64,000 bases of DNA from Sipunculus nudus (Eukaryota > Annelida > Sipuncula > Golfingiida > Sipunculidae): assembly GCA_026874595.1 (NCBI GenBank), contig CM049318.1:22977456-23041455 (forward strand). The letters are read 5' to 3'. The position numbers and the translations under genes were made by a program. The notes under the pieces are model-generated. The model made no database searches. It worked only from the letters and a program-made list of their open reading frames with translations, and had not been told where the DNA came from. How positions within the stretch are numbered: position 1 is the first letter of the stretch; each line of letters starts with the position of its first letter. This document shows, one piece after another, positions 1 to 12,054 of the stretch.

Positions 1-41
1 ACTTAATCTGTTGATACTTATTTGCAGAGTAACAATGATGA

Positions 42-45
<4 letters not shown>

Positions 46-82
<37 letters not shown>
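46..82. repeat. (AT)n microsatellites of the array
   Basis: A dinucleotide run sits just downstream of E_A in each copy (46-82, about 10252-10287, 20455-20497, 30664-30695, 40865-40901), and a shorter one downstream of E_B (about 949-975, 11154-11176, 21364-21381, 31561-31580, 41768-41787). Lengths vary between copies and cause most of the unit length variation. They create spurious I-Y repeat frames. Confidence 0.95.
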
Positions 83-84
<2 letters not shown>

Positions 85-109
85 TTTGTGTGTGATGTTT
101 GTGTGTTAC

Positions 110-1853
110 CCATGGGTACTGGAGGGCTTGTTTTCTGCAGCTTCCTGTGATAATGCAGGCAGACCTGCCACGGCCTCGTCCCGTAGCTCACGGGGAGGCA
201 TTTCTTGACTATACGCACACGAAACATATAGGATTATTATAGGATATATTCATCATGCACCTAATATACACAATGATTCGTATGCTATAGACAAGCCAGT
301 TTGTACGGTATTTCATCTGGTTACACGGCAATATGCGTATATCAAACCAAGACAATAAATCTACTGTAAACATTAAGAAAGTTGTGATCAATACACGGTC
401 CCTATCGACGGGCATGGTGTTTATTCTAATTGCGATATCTTCCACATGTTTCGTTTGACAGTAATAGGAAACGTTCCATATTATACCAGGCAGGACCATC
501 TTTGATCTCTGTGCAAATGTGGCAAGTAATTACCATTGCCGATAAGGAATGCAGGTTTATAACATTGGTTCGTTTTGTTATTTTGTTACATAATCAGTTC
601 TTGTGCCATTTTTCTTTATTTTTAATAAACCGAAATACATAAGAAAATAAGACCAATGATGATGAATATTTGTTTTAAAAATTCCGACGGTGACTCCTGA
701 ATATGGGAAATGTTTTGTATTTGGACTTTATGTATAACGATATCTACTCTTAATGAGAGTCACCTCTCTACCACGGGCTAAAATCAAGACTAAAAGTTTG
801 ATGTTTCAATCAAGACTTAGATTAAGAAGACACCTACACATATCTGTTCATTGATCTTTCTACTTATTCTGCTGATAATTATGTGCAGTGTAAAACTTGT
901 TCAATGATCCATTGCATAAAACGAGCGCTATATAAATAATGCATTTTCATATATATATATATATATATATATATGTATTTGTGTGTTACCCTTGGGTATT
1001 GGTGAGATTGTTCTCTGTAGCTTCCTGTGATGATGCAAGTAGACCTTCCTCGGCCTCCTCCGTTGGCTCATGGGGATGAGTTACTTGACTATAAGTGCAC
1101 GAAACATCATGATAAGATAAATTCATCATGCACATAAATATACAGGAAATCGTATGCTCTTGACAAGCCAGCTTATCCGGGTTTTTATCTGGTCAAACGG
1201 CCATCTACGAAACATATCAAACCAAGACAATAAATCTACATTAATCATTCAGAAAATTATGAGGAATACATAATTACCGAAAGACTATAATAAACACACA
1301 TGAGAAAAAAAAAACAGAATTACAATATAAAAGTATGCTGGATTACGAGTAAGAATTAATAATATGTAGGTAGAACAGTTCAGATGAGATTTAAAAAATC
1401 CGGCCAAATAAATCAATCATGGCTTAGTGGTGTAAGATATCAGAATATCACACAAAAATGAATGATAGTTCATTCACCATAAATACATATATAAACCAAA
1501 TTTATTTTCTACGTAGACATACCTTGAATCATTTTCTCGTTTTCTTATCTTGTTTTTGAGCCAGTGAAAGATTACAGCACATACAATTAACACTGTAAGA
1601 ACAACTGATGCAGCCAGGACATAGATGACCCAGTTATCTATGACATCCGGGGATATGTCTAATGGAAAGAAAATACATTTAACCATTATAATGGTTCCTT
1701 TATAATACTTCAAAACACAATGTCCTAAATAACCTGTGCTCCACCCAATTTGAAGGATATGACTATAACAGAATAGTTCCAATGAATAATGTTTCGCTAT
1801 TACCACGATCAATAAAGATTTCTCACCTGGGTCAGCTACGGTTGGCAATGTTG
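110..1853 (-). CDS. Receptor tail gene copy, unit 0 (partial, runs off window)
   Basis: Four minus-strand exons are visible: mini-exon 1827-1853, transmembrane exon 1523-1658, acidic tail exon E_B 990-1088 and acidic tail exon E_A 110-208. Each has AG acceptor and GT donor dinucleotides and the phases match from exon to exon. The remaining tail exons of this copy lie to the left of the window. The membrane span includes VLAASVVLTVLIVCAVIF, followed by the basic stop-transfer stretch KNKIRKR. As in the other inner units, the sequence upstream of the mini-exon contains no lectin exons before the unit junction at 3660, so this copy is a truncated gene unless it is reached by splicing from a distant 5' exon. 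Confidence 0.7.
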
Positions 1854-2100
1854 CTGAAACAAAGTAAATGCATCTTAACCAGGAGAACATGCGGAAATGA
1901 CACAATAGTTCCAAGGAATCATGTTTTGCTATTACCACGATAAATTCAGATTTCTCACCTGTGTCAGCCACGGTTTGCAATGTGGATGAAACAAAGAAAA
2001 TGCATCTTTGCCAGCAAACATACGACAATAACACAACAGTTCTAATGAATCATGTTTCGCTGTTGCAACGATCAAAAAGTAAATACATCTTTATTGCCAG
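1745..2100. repeat. ~125-bp degenerate tandem repeat holding the mini-exon
   Basis: About 2.5 copies share the core GAATCATGTTTCGCTATTACCACGAT-like sequence (first 20: GAATCATGTTTCGCTATTAC). One copy carries the usable 27-nt exon, the next a version with acceptor AG changed to AT, and the third only a fragment. The block recurs at about 11946-12301, 22152-22507, 32350-32705 and 42558-42913. Confidence 0.65.
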
Positions 2101-2439
2101 AACATTTAAACAAAACAAGTGACCCATCGGTCACGACGCTCAGCTGACAAGTATGATATAATGGCTTAATTTTTACAAATGTTGTCTTATTTTCAAAAAA
2201 TGATTGCAAGTGTTGTTAACACTTTTGGGAGAGGCAGGAAGATTTGTATGCCTAAAGCACATGACTCGGTGGTCCAGGGCAAAATAGTGACACTAGACAT
2301 GACTGAACATTTTCTACTTTTCCAAACAGTGAAATTGAGGTTTCCAGAACACAGCTTGCAGAATATAGATGACCATGACTTAATTTATGTTTTTGGAATT
2401 TTTTTTAGCTGATCTTAAAAGTACATTCTAGTTCCAGTG

Positions 2440-3400
2440 GTTAAGTTTTTTTGCCTTGATTTGGTATCACATTTTCAATTATTCTGGGGGTTTTATAAGC
2501 CCAATAGCTCGAAGAAAATTGGTGACAGAGACCTCATTTGAGGTTTCGAAGGAGACTTTTCATGGACCTCCCAGGGAGTCAAGTTAAAAAGTTCTAGGTA
2601 AAGTAGTTACTATTTGTCCCTTGTTAGCGGATGACTGCATATTTAAAAGTCCCAAAAATAGAGAATAAATTCTTAAAAATAAAAAAAAAAAATCTAGGAG
2701 ATGCCACCAGTCTGCAGGAACTGATGAAACACTCCATGATCAATATGAATGCAAGAATCATGGTGATCAATGCATTACTTTTTCTGATACTGGAGCCTTT
2801 GTATCAAAGTTTTAAATATTCGAGGGGGGGGGGGTTACTTCTAAGCCCTATAGCTCAGAGGATATGGGTAACAGAGACTCAATTTAAGGTTTCTGAGGAG
2901 AATTTTTATGGGCCTAATAGGATGTCAAGTTAAAAGATTCCAGGTCCAGTGGTTACGCTTTATGCTCTGTTAACCGATGACCGCATCCTTAAAGGTCTCA
3001 AAAATAGAGAAAAAAATGTGGAAAAATTCAAAATAATCCAGGTGGCGCCACTTGCCTTCAGGAAATGATGTAACACCCCATGACCAATATGCATGCAACG
3101 AATCGTGATGATCAATGCATTAGTTGTTAAGATACTTGAGCTTTTGTATCACATTTTTAAATATTCTGGGGAGTACTTCTGAGCCAAAAAAAATGGAAGG
3201 ATATTGGTAGCGGAGACCTAATTTCAGGTTTCCCAGGAGATTTTTTACATACCACTAAGACTGCATAGGGATCATAATCCTACCCCTTACGGTTACGGTT
3301 TGTGCCCTGCTAAAGGACGGCCGGACGGCCAGAACGGAATGGCGACGGACAATGGCCCATCGCTATAGCTCAGCATGACTGAGAGTAAACTGATCTAAAA
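2440..3400. repeat. ~340-bp tandem repeat block with hairpin tail
   Basis: Three imperfect copies begin near 2478 (TATTCTGGGGG), 2816 (TATTCGAGGGG) and 3160 (TATTCTGGGGA), each followed by a line like AGCCCTATAGCTC and GGTAGCAGAGACCTAATT. The last ends in ACGGCCGGACGGCC and a short hairpin around AGCTCAGCATGACTGAG, a tail style familiar from mollusc interspersed repeats. It lies in the intron upstream of the transmembrane exon. Other copies: about 12641-13601, 22847-23807, 33045-34006 and 43253-44214. Small ORFs in it are noise. Confidence 0.75.
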
Positions 3401-3660
3401 TAAACATGAAGGGAAATCGTGTTACCTAGCAGGAATGTGTATTCGAACGTCAAAATTGCAGGTAATAAGCCTATTCGTTCGGTGAATTACTGTATGTGGC
3501 TAAGCTTAAACATTTGTTTCTTTACCCTTCGTACGTCAGAAAAATCAAACACGAAATTTAACCTTTGAAGGAGAGAGACCTTAAAGATCATCGAATGATT
3601 ATGATATACGGAAGCAAAATCATGTTTCACTTATAAGAAGATCTGTGCTACAAGGAGGAG

Positions 3661-4594
3661 TTCGAGTTTATGCTTGGTACTTTAATAATAACTTAATATC
3701 TGCGTTTACATGATATTACATTATATAAGTATTATTTTATACAATGTTATATATATAACTTATTCTATATAATGTGGGTGGGTGCCCAGTAAAAATGATC
3801 TTAGCGAGGATGGAGCCACTGAGTGGAATATGTAGCCTGGCATTAATATGGACTTGCACAAAAAAATAATTTTTATTTTTCTTGGACATTTTCTATATCA
3901 TTGGATAGAGAAAAAGAAATTATGACTTACGACACCAAGATTTCAATATAATTATTATCAACAAGTAAGATATTTAAAAAAAGAAAGTATCTGAAACATG
4001 CACTGTTTTTTTTACCTGCCTTAAATTATTACAGCATTGCATCATGATGTATCAGACTTGTACTTATTTTGTTTAAGGAATCATTAAATATATAATAATT
4101 TAATTACTATTATTTTATATCGCTGTTCCAACGAGGAAACTGTATATAACCGTACCAGGTTGTATGTACACTAACAAATGATTTATATCGATAATCAGGT
4201 TATTTTGTCCGTAATCGGCCACTAATCCGCATCAGTTCGACTGTAATCCGCTTGAAAGGCAGTCTACAGTAGTGTGGTTCGGTTTACAGTAAATTACCGG
4301 TTCCCAGTGCATACACGCAGATCCATGTCTAGTCTGCACGAGGCTAATTTTGGTACCGTTTAACAAAATCTTTCATGCGAAATTTCACTTTCACCACCAA
4401 CCGAAATAAGATCAACAGACAGATGAGGACAGCAAACACACGTTTTATTGAATAAACCGATTTAGGCTTTTGTAAAGCTACCTACAGAGCGGACGTAAAG
4501 CATACTGTTTCCAGACATAAGCAAGCACATTTTGTTCAATCCTTATTTATATTTAGATACATTAGATACATATGTACGTAGTCATGATCAAAGG
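3661..4594. other. Intergenic sequence at the left edge of the unit
   Basis: Positions 3661-3880 are matched by diverged sequence at 62285-62460, upstream of the old duplicated locus, which shows that this is intergenic DNA and not receptor intron. The remainder up to the hAT-like element has no recognisable feature. Equivalents start at 13862, 24068 and 34267. Confidence 0.6.
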
Positions 4595-4664
4595 CAGTGG
4601 CGTACCGAAAGGGGGGGGGGGAGCAGGGGCGGTCCGCCCCGGGAGGCACATTTTTTTAGGGGGC

Positions 4665-5265
4665 GGCATTTCGAGGAATTAGTAAATGAGTGTCGCAAGG
4701 AATTCCTCCAAAAATACAATTTTTTTCCTTTTTGTCCCATGTTCAAGTATTCCAGGGATTATTAACGGGACAATGGAACCTACCAAATAATTAGCGAATG
4801 ATTTGTACTTTTTTTTCATTTCTGGGATTTATTATAATCAGGTGCACAAGGAGTTCACAAATTGTACAAATTTGGCCTTTTAGTCCCATGTTCAAGTATT
4901 CTAGGGATTATAAACTGGACAATGGAACCTACTAAATAATTAGTGAACGTTATGTACATTTTTATGGGCTGCATTTCTGGGATTTAGTATAATCAGTGGC
5001 ATAAGGAGTTCTCAAAAAGTACAAACTTGGCCTTTTTTTCCAATGTTCTAGTATTCCAGGGATTATAAACTGGACAATTGAACCTACCAAATGATTAGAG
5101 AACGTTTTGTACATATTTTTTATGGGCGGCATTTCTGGGATTTAGTATAATCAGTGGCATAAGGAGTTCCTCAAATTCGGCCTTTTTGTCCCTTTTCAAG
5201 AATTTCAGGGATCAAACACTTGGCAGTGCAACCAACCAAATAATTTGCGGACAATTCTATACAGG
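4665..5265. repeat. Four ~155-bp tandem repeats inside the hAT-like element
   Basis: Four diverged copies share CATTTCTGGGATTTAGTATA, AAGGAGTTC, TTCAAGTATTCCAGGGATTA and CTGGACAATGGAACCTACC. They start near 4665, 4818, 4971 and 5131. Such subterminal repeat arrays are common in non-autonomous DNA transposons. The block recurs in the other units. Confidence 0.75.
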
Positions 5266-6600
5266 CAACCTATACGCAAAAAGAAATACATATCTGTAGT
5301 TATTCCTTGTTAGATATGTGGTCTTGCAAAGTCAGAACGCCATCGATAAACTGACCAATCATGCAAAAAGCCTGCATTTCAGGGCGGTCGTCGTTGACAG
5401 AAATCAGTAGCAGCACCTGATAACCACCAGGGAAAAACCCTGCCAGAAGACCAATGGCCCCCGGTGGTGGGGGTTAGGTGTCTGTCATACATATTGTGCG
5501 AAAAATATTTTGACGAATTGTGTTGCTCTTTCATCGGAAAGTATTTAGAATTTCTATTCTTGAACCCTTGAATTCCCGAAATTCCAGGATATTTAAACAG
5601 CCTGAAACAACTTGAAACGCCCATTTTTCCACGATTCTTCATACTCTAAAACCAGTCTTAACTACAGACGTTTACACTATAATGAGTACTACCTATAAAT
5701 GCATGTGTCTTTTGATTTTCAAATATGGCCTGCCTGATCTTTTATGTAACGTGAATAAAAACAATAAACACCCAGCCCTATGTAAGAATTATTTAACTTT
5801 AAATAAAATTCTATTATAACTGTCCGGCGGGATGAATCCGCCTGGCCACTTAGTCAATATTCAATATACGTATCAAGTATCCGTTTTAACTTTTAGAGAT
5901 CAAAACTTAAATTAAAGATATATTTACCAGTACTGTAAATTCTGTAATTAACAGTTTAATTATCCACTACCTACAGACAATTGTTGTATATTGTGACAAA
6001 TCATTTGAAATTAAATTATATATATATTTAAATTATATCATTACTTGAAATTTATTTAGATACTTTATTGAATAACAAATAGTAAAAGTTCATAAATAAA
6101 ACCTCGTAAAGTGCATAATCACTATAATTCTGAAATGATTTTTATGTAGCCTTGAAATAAAGTATGCTTTTAACTTGGAGGATTTTTTAATTAAACAAAG
6201 TCAGTTGGTCCAAACAGTGGATTTTTTATGTGAAAATATTAAACATGCCCTGCCTACATATATCGGCTAAACTCATGAATTGCGCTTTTTTAGTAAAGAC
6301 TAAGGTGCCTTGCATGCAGCAGTACCATGAATATGTCAATAGCTCTATTAGGTGTACCTGCTGTCATATGCATTAACAAGAGGTGGAGTTATAAATGTGA
6401 CAAGGTATTTGTATACGTTGAGAATGGAATAACACTCACAAAATAAAGTTTTTGTCCCAAGCTGAGTATAAAGTAATCATGAATCGTGTTTACATGAATG
6501 ATGAAAGTTTAATTTCACACATATGTGTATCCTGTAAATTGTTTATTGTTACAGTTTATTCGTTTTTTTTTCTTAGTTTATTCTTTTTTTTTCTTTCTGT
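5266..6600. other. Rest of the hAT-like element interior, no gene supported
   Basis: AT-rich sequence with no frame of convincing length or composition. The 87-residue minus frame at 5379-5642 and the 80-residue minus frame at 6601-6843 have no domain signature and the latter runs into the inverted terminal repeat. Treated as transposon filler. Confidence 0.6.
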
Positions 6601-6863
6601 TCACTTCATGATGAAATATAATTGTTTGAACTTCGAGCGATCTTTTGATTTACATAAGCAAAGAGATGTCTGCTCTTTAATATGTGGCGGAAGAATTCCC
6701 TGCCAGTGAATCCATATGATTGTGTTGTGGTCAAATGCAAGCCTGTAACAAGGACATTTGACACGATATATTTCAATATGTTTTCCAGGTTTGTAATGTT
6801 TTGTTAGAGGGGCGGCGATTTCTAAAAACGCCCCGGGCGGCAATGAGGATAGGTACGCCGCTG

Positions 6864-7937
6864 ATCAATGGGTCGGGGGCGGAAAGCGATCGAAGTTTTA
6901 GTCTCAAGGTTTAAGACTTTGACCACTTAATATTTTTTGTTATTAATATTATTCTGCAAAATGGATGAACTCGATAAATAAAACGCAGAATAAACCGTAT
7001 ATCCTTAATCCATTATAGCCTAAATAACTCCCGTTATTCGGATAAAATATCTAGATGCCTACCCATAAGAGTTACACTTTTGCAAAGATTCAAATCCTCG
7101 TCTCTGTTTAAAGTAGACAGTCTGTCATGGGAACTCGAGATAACTAACCCTACATCATTTTAGGGGGCGGATCCAGGATTCTGAAAATTAGGGGTCCAAC
7201 GGAGCAGGACTAAAGAAAAATATTTAATTTTTCATTAAAGCCGTCAGATGGCTGCCAAAGTCTTTTCTATTGGGGTAGAAAGGAAAACCTTCAGCCATGT
7301 TTATGTTTAAAAATTCGGACATATGGAGGATGACTGGAGGGGCGAAGGCAGGCGGGATGGGGACAAAACCATTATGACTGACCCTATCACAAATACAAGG
7401 CCCACTGCGCGTATGCATCGGTCGCTTGGCCATGCCTTTAGGGTCCTTGGTTTGACACCACAATCTTCCTCAGCGATTTTGTTATGTTGGATAAGTGTTC
7501 GCATTATAATACTGATTTATTTATATATTTCCCTGTGAGCAGCTATCCAAAAGATATTTTTAACTTAACCTATCCTAAGAAACGAATTGCTAAAACAGCC
7601 CGAATTTTCGGGTTGACATAATCCTTTATTGATATTTAGAGGAAAAAGCAATTGATGATCGGGATCATTATAATCTGTTGCCAAGGATTTAAAACAATAT
7701 GTCATTGAAGACATATACATACTCTTTGTTTCGCCAACTCAATACATATAGCTTGTATTTGTAGACTTTTATCATACAAGATAATGCAATAATATTAAAT
7801 GTTCTGAACATTTCACGTTACAGTTCTGTACAATGTTCGATGCTCGATCCTATTGTATAATTCAGTTCTATAGTTATGAAGCTTATATCTGAAACTGCGA
7901 TATGAAGGTTTATTATAAAATAGATAAGCTCGCTGCA
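6864..7937. repeat. Intergenic part of unit with a second interspersed repeat
   Basis: A GC-rich repeat begins near 7163 with GGGGGCGGATCCAGGATT and its 3' part (about 7330-7560) is matched by a diverged copy at 62515-62760. Overlapping ORFs on both strands of 7224-7538 are repeat sequence, not genes. The last ~380 bp before the stop codon at 7938 are probable 3' UTR and flank of the receptor tail gene. Equivalents start at 17066, 27274 and 37475. Confidence 0.55.
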
Positions 7938-10250
7938 CTAAACTGAGGTACTTATAGAAGTACTTTGCGTGTATTTGTTGATGAGTTCTTCACAGGCATC
8001 CTTATCTGATAATGTGTCCCATGGATTAAGGAGTAATACCTTCTTCTTTCGAGTTTTTGTTTGATCACAAAGATCTGTCAGAACTCCATGCATAATCCCT
8101 GTTGACCTAAGACGTCGGTATCGTGCATCATCTGTAGGAATAAGACATATGTTTATAAAACAGTCGTTTATAAGTCCAATAACAAGTACAGGTGCTACGT
8201 GATATTATGTTTAAAGTACAAATAAAAGTAGTAATGATTTTATTTTTATTTTGATCAGGATTATATACGTGTGTATTTGTATACGTGTGTAAACGACAAA
8301 AATCTAACGAGGTGCTTAACTCTTAGTTACTTACATTTATTTATATACAATAGGCCTTCAAGAAATTCGAATAAATAGTTAGTAACCGTAATTTCTTTAT
8401 TATGATTTCCATATTTAGTAGTTATTGTATGAGCTACTTTGCATAGACGTCCCAGAGAGGAAAACCCTGGAAATTTATCAGAACCTCAACAGACCCCATC
8501 AGAAATAGTAAAAAGGAGCCGGGTGTATAAATAAAGACAACAGTATCCATTGAACAAGGTGTTTTCAAGTCTTAGAATAGTGTCGAACAAGTCGTATTAT
8601 AAGTTAATTATAAAATATCAATTTACTCACATTTACTTCCTGCATACATAAGTACAATGGCAGACACCAGAGCAGCAAACCACGAGCCTACTTCCCTGAA
8701 CACTTTACCAGATGGACCGCTTATTGTGTCGACGGGCGCATAAAGCGCTGCAACATCTGTCTTCTTCTGATTTAAATCAGGTAAAATTCCGACACTAATG
8801 GCGGTCTGACATCTGTTTTGCTTGGACATGGTTTTTCGGTCAGCGGTAAAGACTGTGCAAGAATTGACAAGTTCTGTCCATGGTTCGCTTCCGAGTATCT
8901 CTCCTTCTTTGGGGAAATCAATAATTATAACAATATCTGGAATTTTCTTCTTGATTTGTTTTATCCTCTCCAAAAAATATTTATGATTATCTGAAGCTGA
9001 ATTGTCAAATGTGTTCCACGTGGAGTTGATGAAATCTAAAACGTTGAGTTTTAGATTACCAGGATTAATATTTAATATTCGTTGGAACAGTTCATTGTGA
9101 AATCTTATGCCAGATCCTATTCTAAGTTCCTCTTCATAAACTTGTTTTGTCTGAGTAGAAGACAAGACCTGGAGGTGTATGTATGTTCCACCCACATTAA
9201 GCCTTATCCTTTTTAAATTATTCTCTATGTCACTGTATATCTCAGCAGACTCGGCTGTTTCCTATAACAGAACACATGGCTAATATGATAAATCAATTAA
9301 CCACACAATAACACCTCAATCATAACTAGCAAATTCAGTATTTGATAAATATATCAAAAAGCATTATTAAATTACAAAATTGAATCATATTTTGGAAAGT
9401 AGGAAGTGTGTGAAATATAAACATTATCATACGCCAATATAATCAACCTCTTTTCCAGCTTCCGTCCCATTTAAAGCTTGTTGATCAGCATATCTGGAAG
9501 TGAAACGTAATATAAGCGTAGTTGTACGCACAGACCCGTCCAACATATTGTCATGAATACGATATCCACTTAATTGGACCACTCTCTGTTATATGAAATT
9601 GGGCATTCCTCTTATTTGAAATGTTTATAACTAATACACACTATCTACCACTTTTTAGTTGTCAGAAGTAAATTAAACGAACTCCCAAAGGCCGTCTCAC
9701 CTGTGACGCGGAATGATGCTTGACTGTTCAGCATTGCATTCAGGAATCGTCAACGGGTCCCTCTCGGCGGGCATAGTGATTATAGTTGCGGTATCTTCCA
9801 GATGTATCGTCTGACTGTAAAAGAAACATTTCATATTTTACCAGGCAGGACCATCGTTGAACTGTGTGCAAATAAGCTAGTAATTACCTTTGCCGCTATA
9901 GAATGCAGGTTTACAAATTTGGATCGTGTTGCTATTCCATTAAATAGCTAGGTCTGGTGCCACATTATTTTTAATAAACCAACATACATTGGAAAATAAG
10001 ATCAATTCAAAATGAATACTAGTATTTGTTCTATAAATTCTACCAGTGACTCTTGATTATGGGATATGTTCTGTTTTGGGTCTCTATGTATAATGGCATT
10101 TGCTCTTAATGTGTCACCTGTCACCAGGGCTAAAATCCCGATTAAAAGTTTGAGGGTTCGATTATAGACACTATAAGATTACACATACTTTTATTTGTTC
10201 AATTTTTTTACTTAATCTGTTGATACTTATTTGCAGAGTAACAATGATGA

Positions 10251-10289
<39 letters not shown>

Positions 10290-12054
10290 TTTGTGTGTGA
10301 TGTTTGTGTGTTACCCATGGGTACTGGAGGGCTTGTTTTCTGCAGCTTCCTGTGATAATGCAGGCAGACCTGCCACGGCCTCGTCCCGTAGCTCACGGGG
10401 AGGCATTTCTTGACTATACGCACACGAAACATATAGGATTATTATAGGATATATTCATCATGCACCTAATATACACAATGATTCGTATGCTATAGACAAG
10501 CCAGTTTGTACGGTATTTCATCTGGTTACACGGCAATATGCGTATATCAAACCAAGACAATAAATCTACTGTAAACATTAAGAAAGTTGTGATCAATACA
10601 CGGTCCCTATCGACGGGCATGGTGTTTATTCTAATTGCGATATCTTCCACATGTTTCGTTTGACAGTAATAGGAAACGTTCCATATTATACCAGGCAGGA
10701 CCATCTTTGATCTCTGTGCAAATGTGGCAAGTAATTACCATTGCCGATAAGGAATGCAGGTTTATAACATTGGTTCGTTTTGTTATTTTGTTACATAATC
10801 AGTTCTTGTGCCATTTTTCTTTATTTTTAATAAACCGAAATACATAAGAAAATAAGACCAATGATGATGAATATTTGTTTTAAAAATTCCGACGGTGACT
10901 CCTGAATATGGGAAATGTTTTGTATTTGGACTTTATGTATAACGATATCTACTCTTAATGAGAGTCACCTCTCTACCACGGGCTAAAATCAAGACTAAAA
11001 GTTTGATGTTTCAATCAAGACTTAGATTAAGAAGACACCTACACATATCTGTTCATTGATCTTTCTACTTATTCTGCTGATAATTATGTGCAGTGTAAAA
11101 CTTGTTCAATGATCCATTGCATAAAACGAGCGCTATATAAATAATGCATTTTCATATATATATATATATATATATGTATTTGTGTGTTACCCTTGGGTAT
11201 TGGTGAGATTGTTCTCTGTAGCTTCCTGTGATGATGCAAGTAGACCTTCCTCGGCCTCCTCCGTTGGCTCATGGGGATGAGTTACTTGACTATAAGTGCA
11301 CGAAACATCATGATAAGATAAATTCATCATGCACATAAATATACAGGAAATCGTATGCTCTTGACAAGCCAGCTTATCCGGGTTTTTATCTGGTCAAACG
11401 GCCATCTACGAAACATATCAAACCAAGACAATAAATCTACATTAATCATTCAGAAAATTATGAGGAATACATAATTACCGAAAGACTATAATAAACACAC
11501 ATGAGAAAAAAAAAACAGAATTACAATATAAAAGTATGCTGGATTACGAGTAAGAATTAATAATATGTAGGTAGAACAGTTCAGATGAGATTTAAAAAAT
11601 CCGGCCAAATAAATCAATCATGGCTTAGTGGTGTAAGATATCAGAATATCACACAAAAATGAATGATAGTTCATTCACCATAAATACATATATAAACCAA
11701 ATTTATTTTCTACGTAGACATACCTTGAATCATTTTCTCGTTTTCTTATCTTGTTTTTGAGCCAGTGAAAGATTACAGCACATACAATTAACACTGTAAG
11801 AACAACTGATGCAGCCAGGACATAGATGACCCAGTTATCTATGACATCCGGGGATATGTCTAATGGAAAGAAAATACATTTAACCATTATAATGGTTCCT
11901 TTATAATACTTCAAAACACAATGTCCTAAATAACCTGTGCTCCACCCAATTTGAAGGATATGACTATAACAGAATAGTTCCAATGAATAATGTTTCGCTA
12001 TTACCACGATCAATAAAGATTTCTCACCTGGGTCAGCTACGGTTGGCAATGTTG
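7938..12054 (-). CDS. Receptor tail gene copy, unit 1 (TM plus cytoplasmic exons, no ectodomain)
   Basis: Eight exons on the minus strand: 12028-12054 mini-exon, 11724-11859 transmembrane, 11191-11289 E_B, 10315-10413 E_A, 9701-9814 Q_A, 9448-9493 small exon, 8631-9261 main exon and 8131-7938 terminal exon with TAG stop. All junctions are GT-AG and in phase. The main exon reads on upstream of an in-frame GTG (9195), so that GTG is an internal valine and not a start. No lectin-domain exon, start codon or promoter is recognisable between 12054 and the unit junction at 13861. I therefore read it as a 3' gene fragment with an intact reading frame. Whether it is transcribed, for example as an alternative 3' end of the full gene at 38.5-46.1 kb, cannot be told from sequence. 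Confidence 0.72.
9770..11475. repeat. Nested ~840-880 bp direct duplication within each unit
   Basis: Block A (about 9770-10599) and block B (about 10600-11475) align along their length: a Q-type exon, then intron with CCAGGCAGGACCATC, then an (AT)n tract, then an E-type exon and flank. Identity is visibly much lower than between units, so this duplication is older than the array. The first unit of the window shows it at 9770-10209 plus 1-1275 in unit phase. The same pair recurs at about 19972-21681, 30180-31879 and 40381-42087. Confidence 0.85.

Larger units (their letters stand above)
4595..6863. mobile_element. Non-autonomous hAT-like DNA transposon, unit 1
   Basis: The ends are inverted: left CAGTGGCGTACC and right GGTACGCCGCTG, followed inward by GC-rich GGGGCGG/CGCCCCGGGCGG stretches. 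The flanks are an 8-bp target duplication with one mismatch, ATCAAAGG before and ATCAATGG after. Eight-bp duplications and CAG-starting ends are typical of hAT elements. No transposase frame of useful length is inside, so it is a non-autonomous derivative of 2269 bp. It lies between the terminal exon of this unit's gene copy and the unit junction. Confidence 0.75.

Noticed and set aside
1474-2034. Single 186-residue membrane protein gene
   Set aside because: The frame runs through introns. Only 1523-1658 and 1827-1853 behave as exons; the repeated C-I-F-F-V-S-like parts come from the ~125-bp repeat.
2631-2933. 100-residue plus-strand protein
   Set aside because: It lies in the ~340-bp repeat block, reads through poly-A and poly-G runs whose length changes between copies, and its end shifts with the poly-G length.
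7224-7538. Overlapping small genes on both strands
   Set aside because: The frames overlap each other in a GC-richer interspersed repeat that has a diverged relative at 62.5 kb; no domain signature.
8623-9195. Free-standing 190-residue gene starting at a GTG
   Set aside because: The frame continues upstream to a splice acceptor at 9262, the GTG is an internal valine codon, and the reading frame crosses the donor at 8630. It is one exon of a spliced gene.
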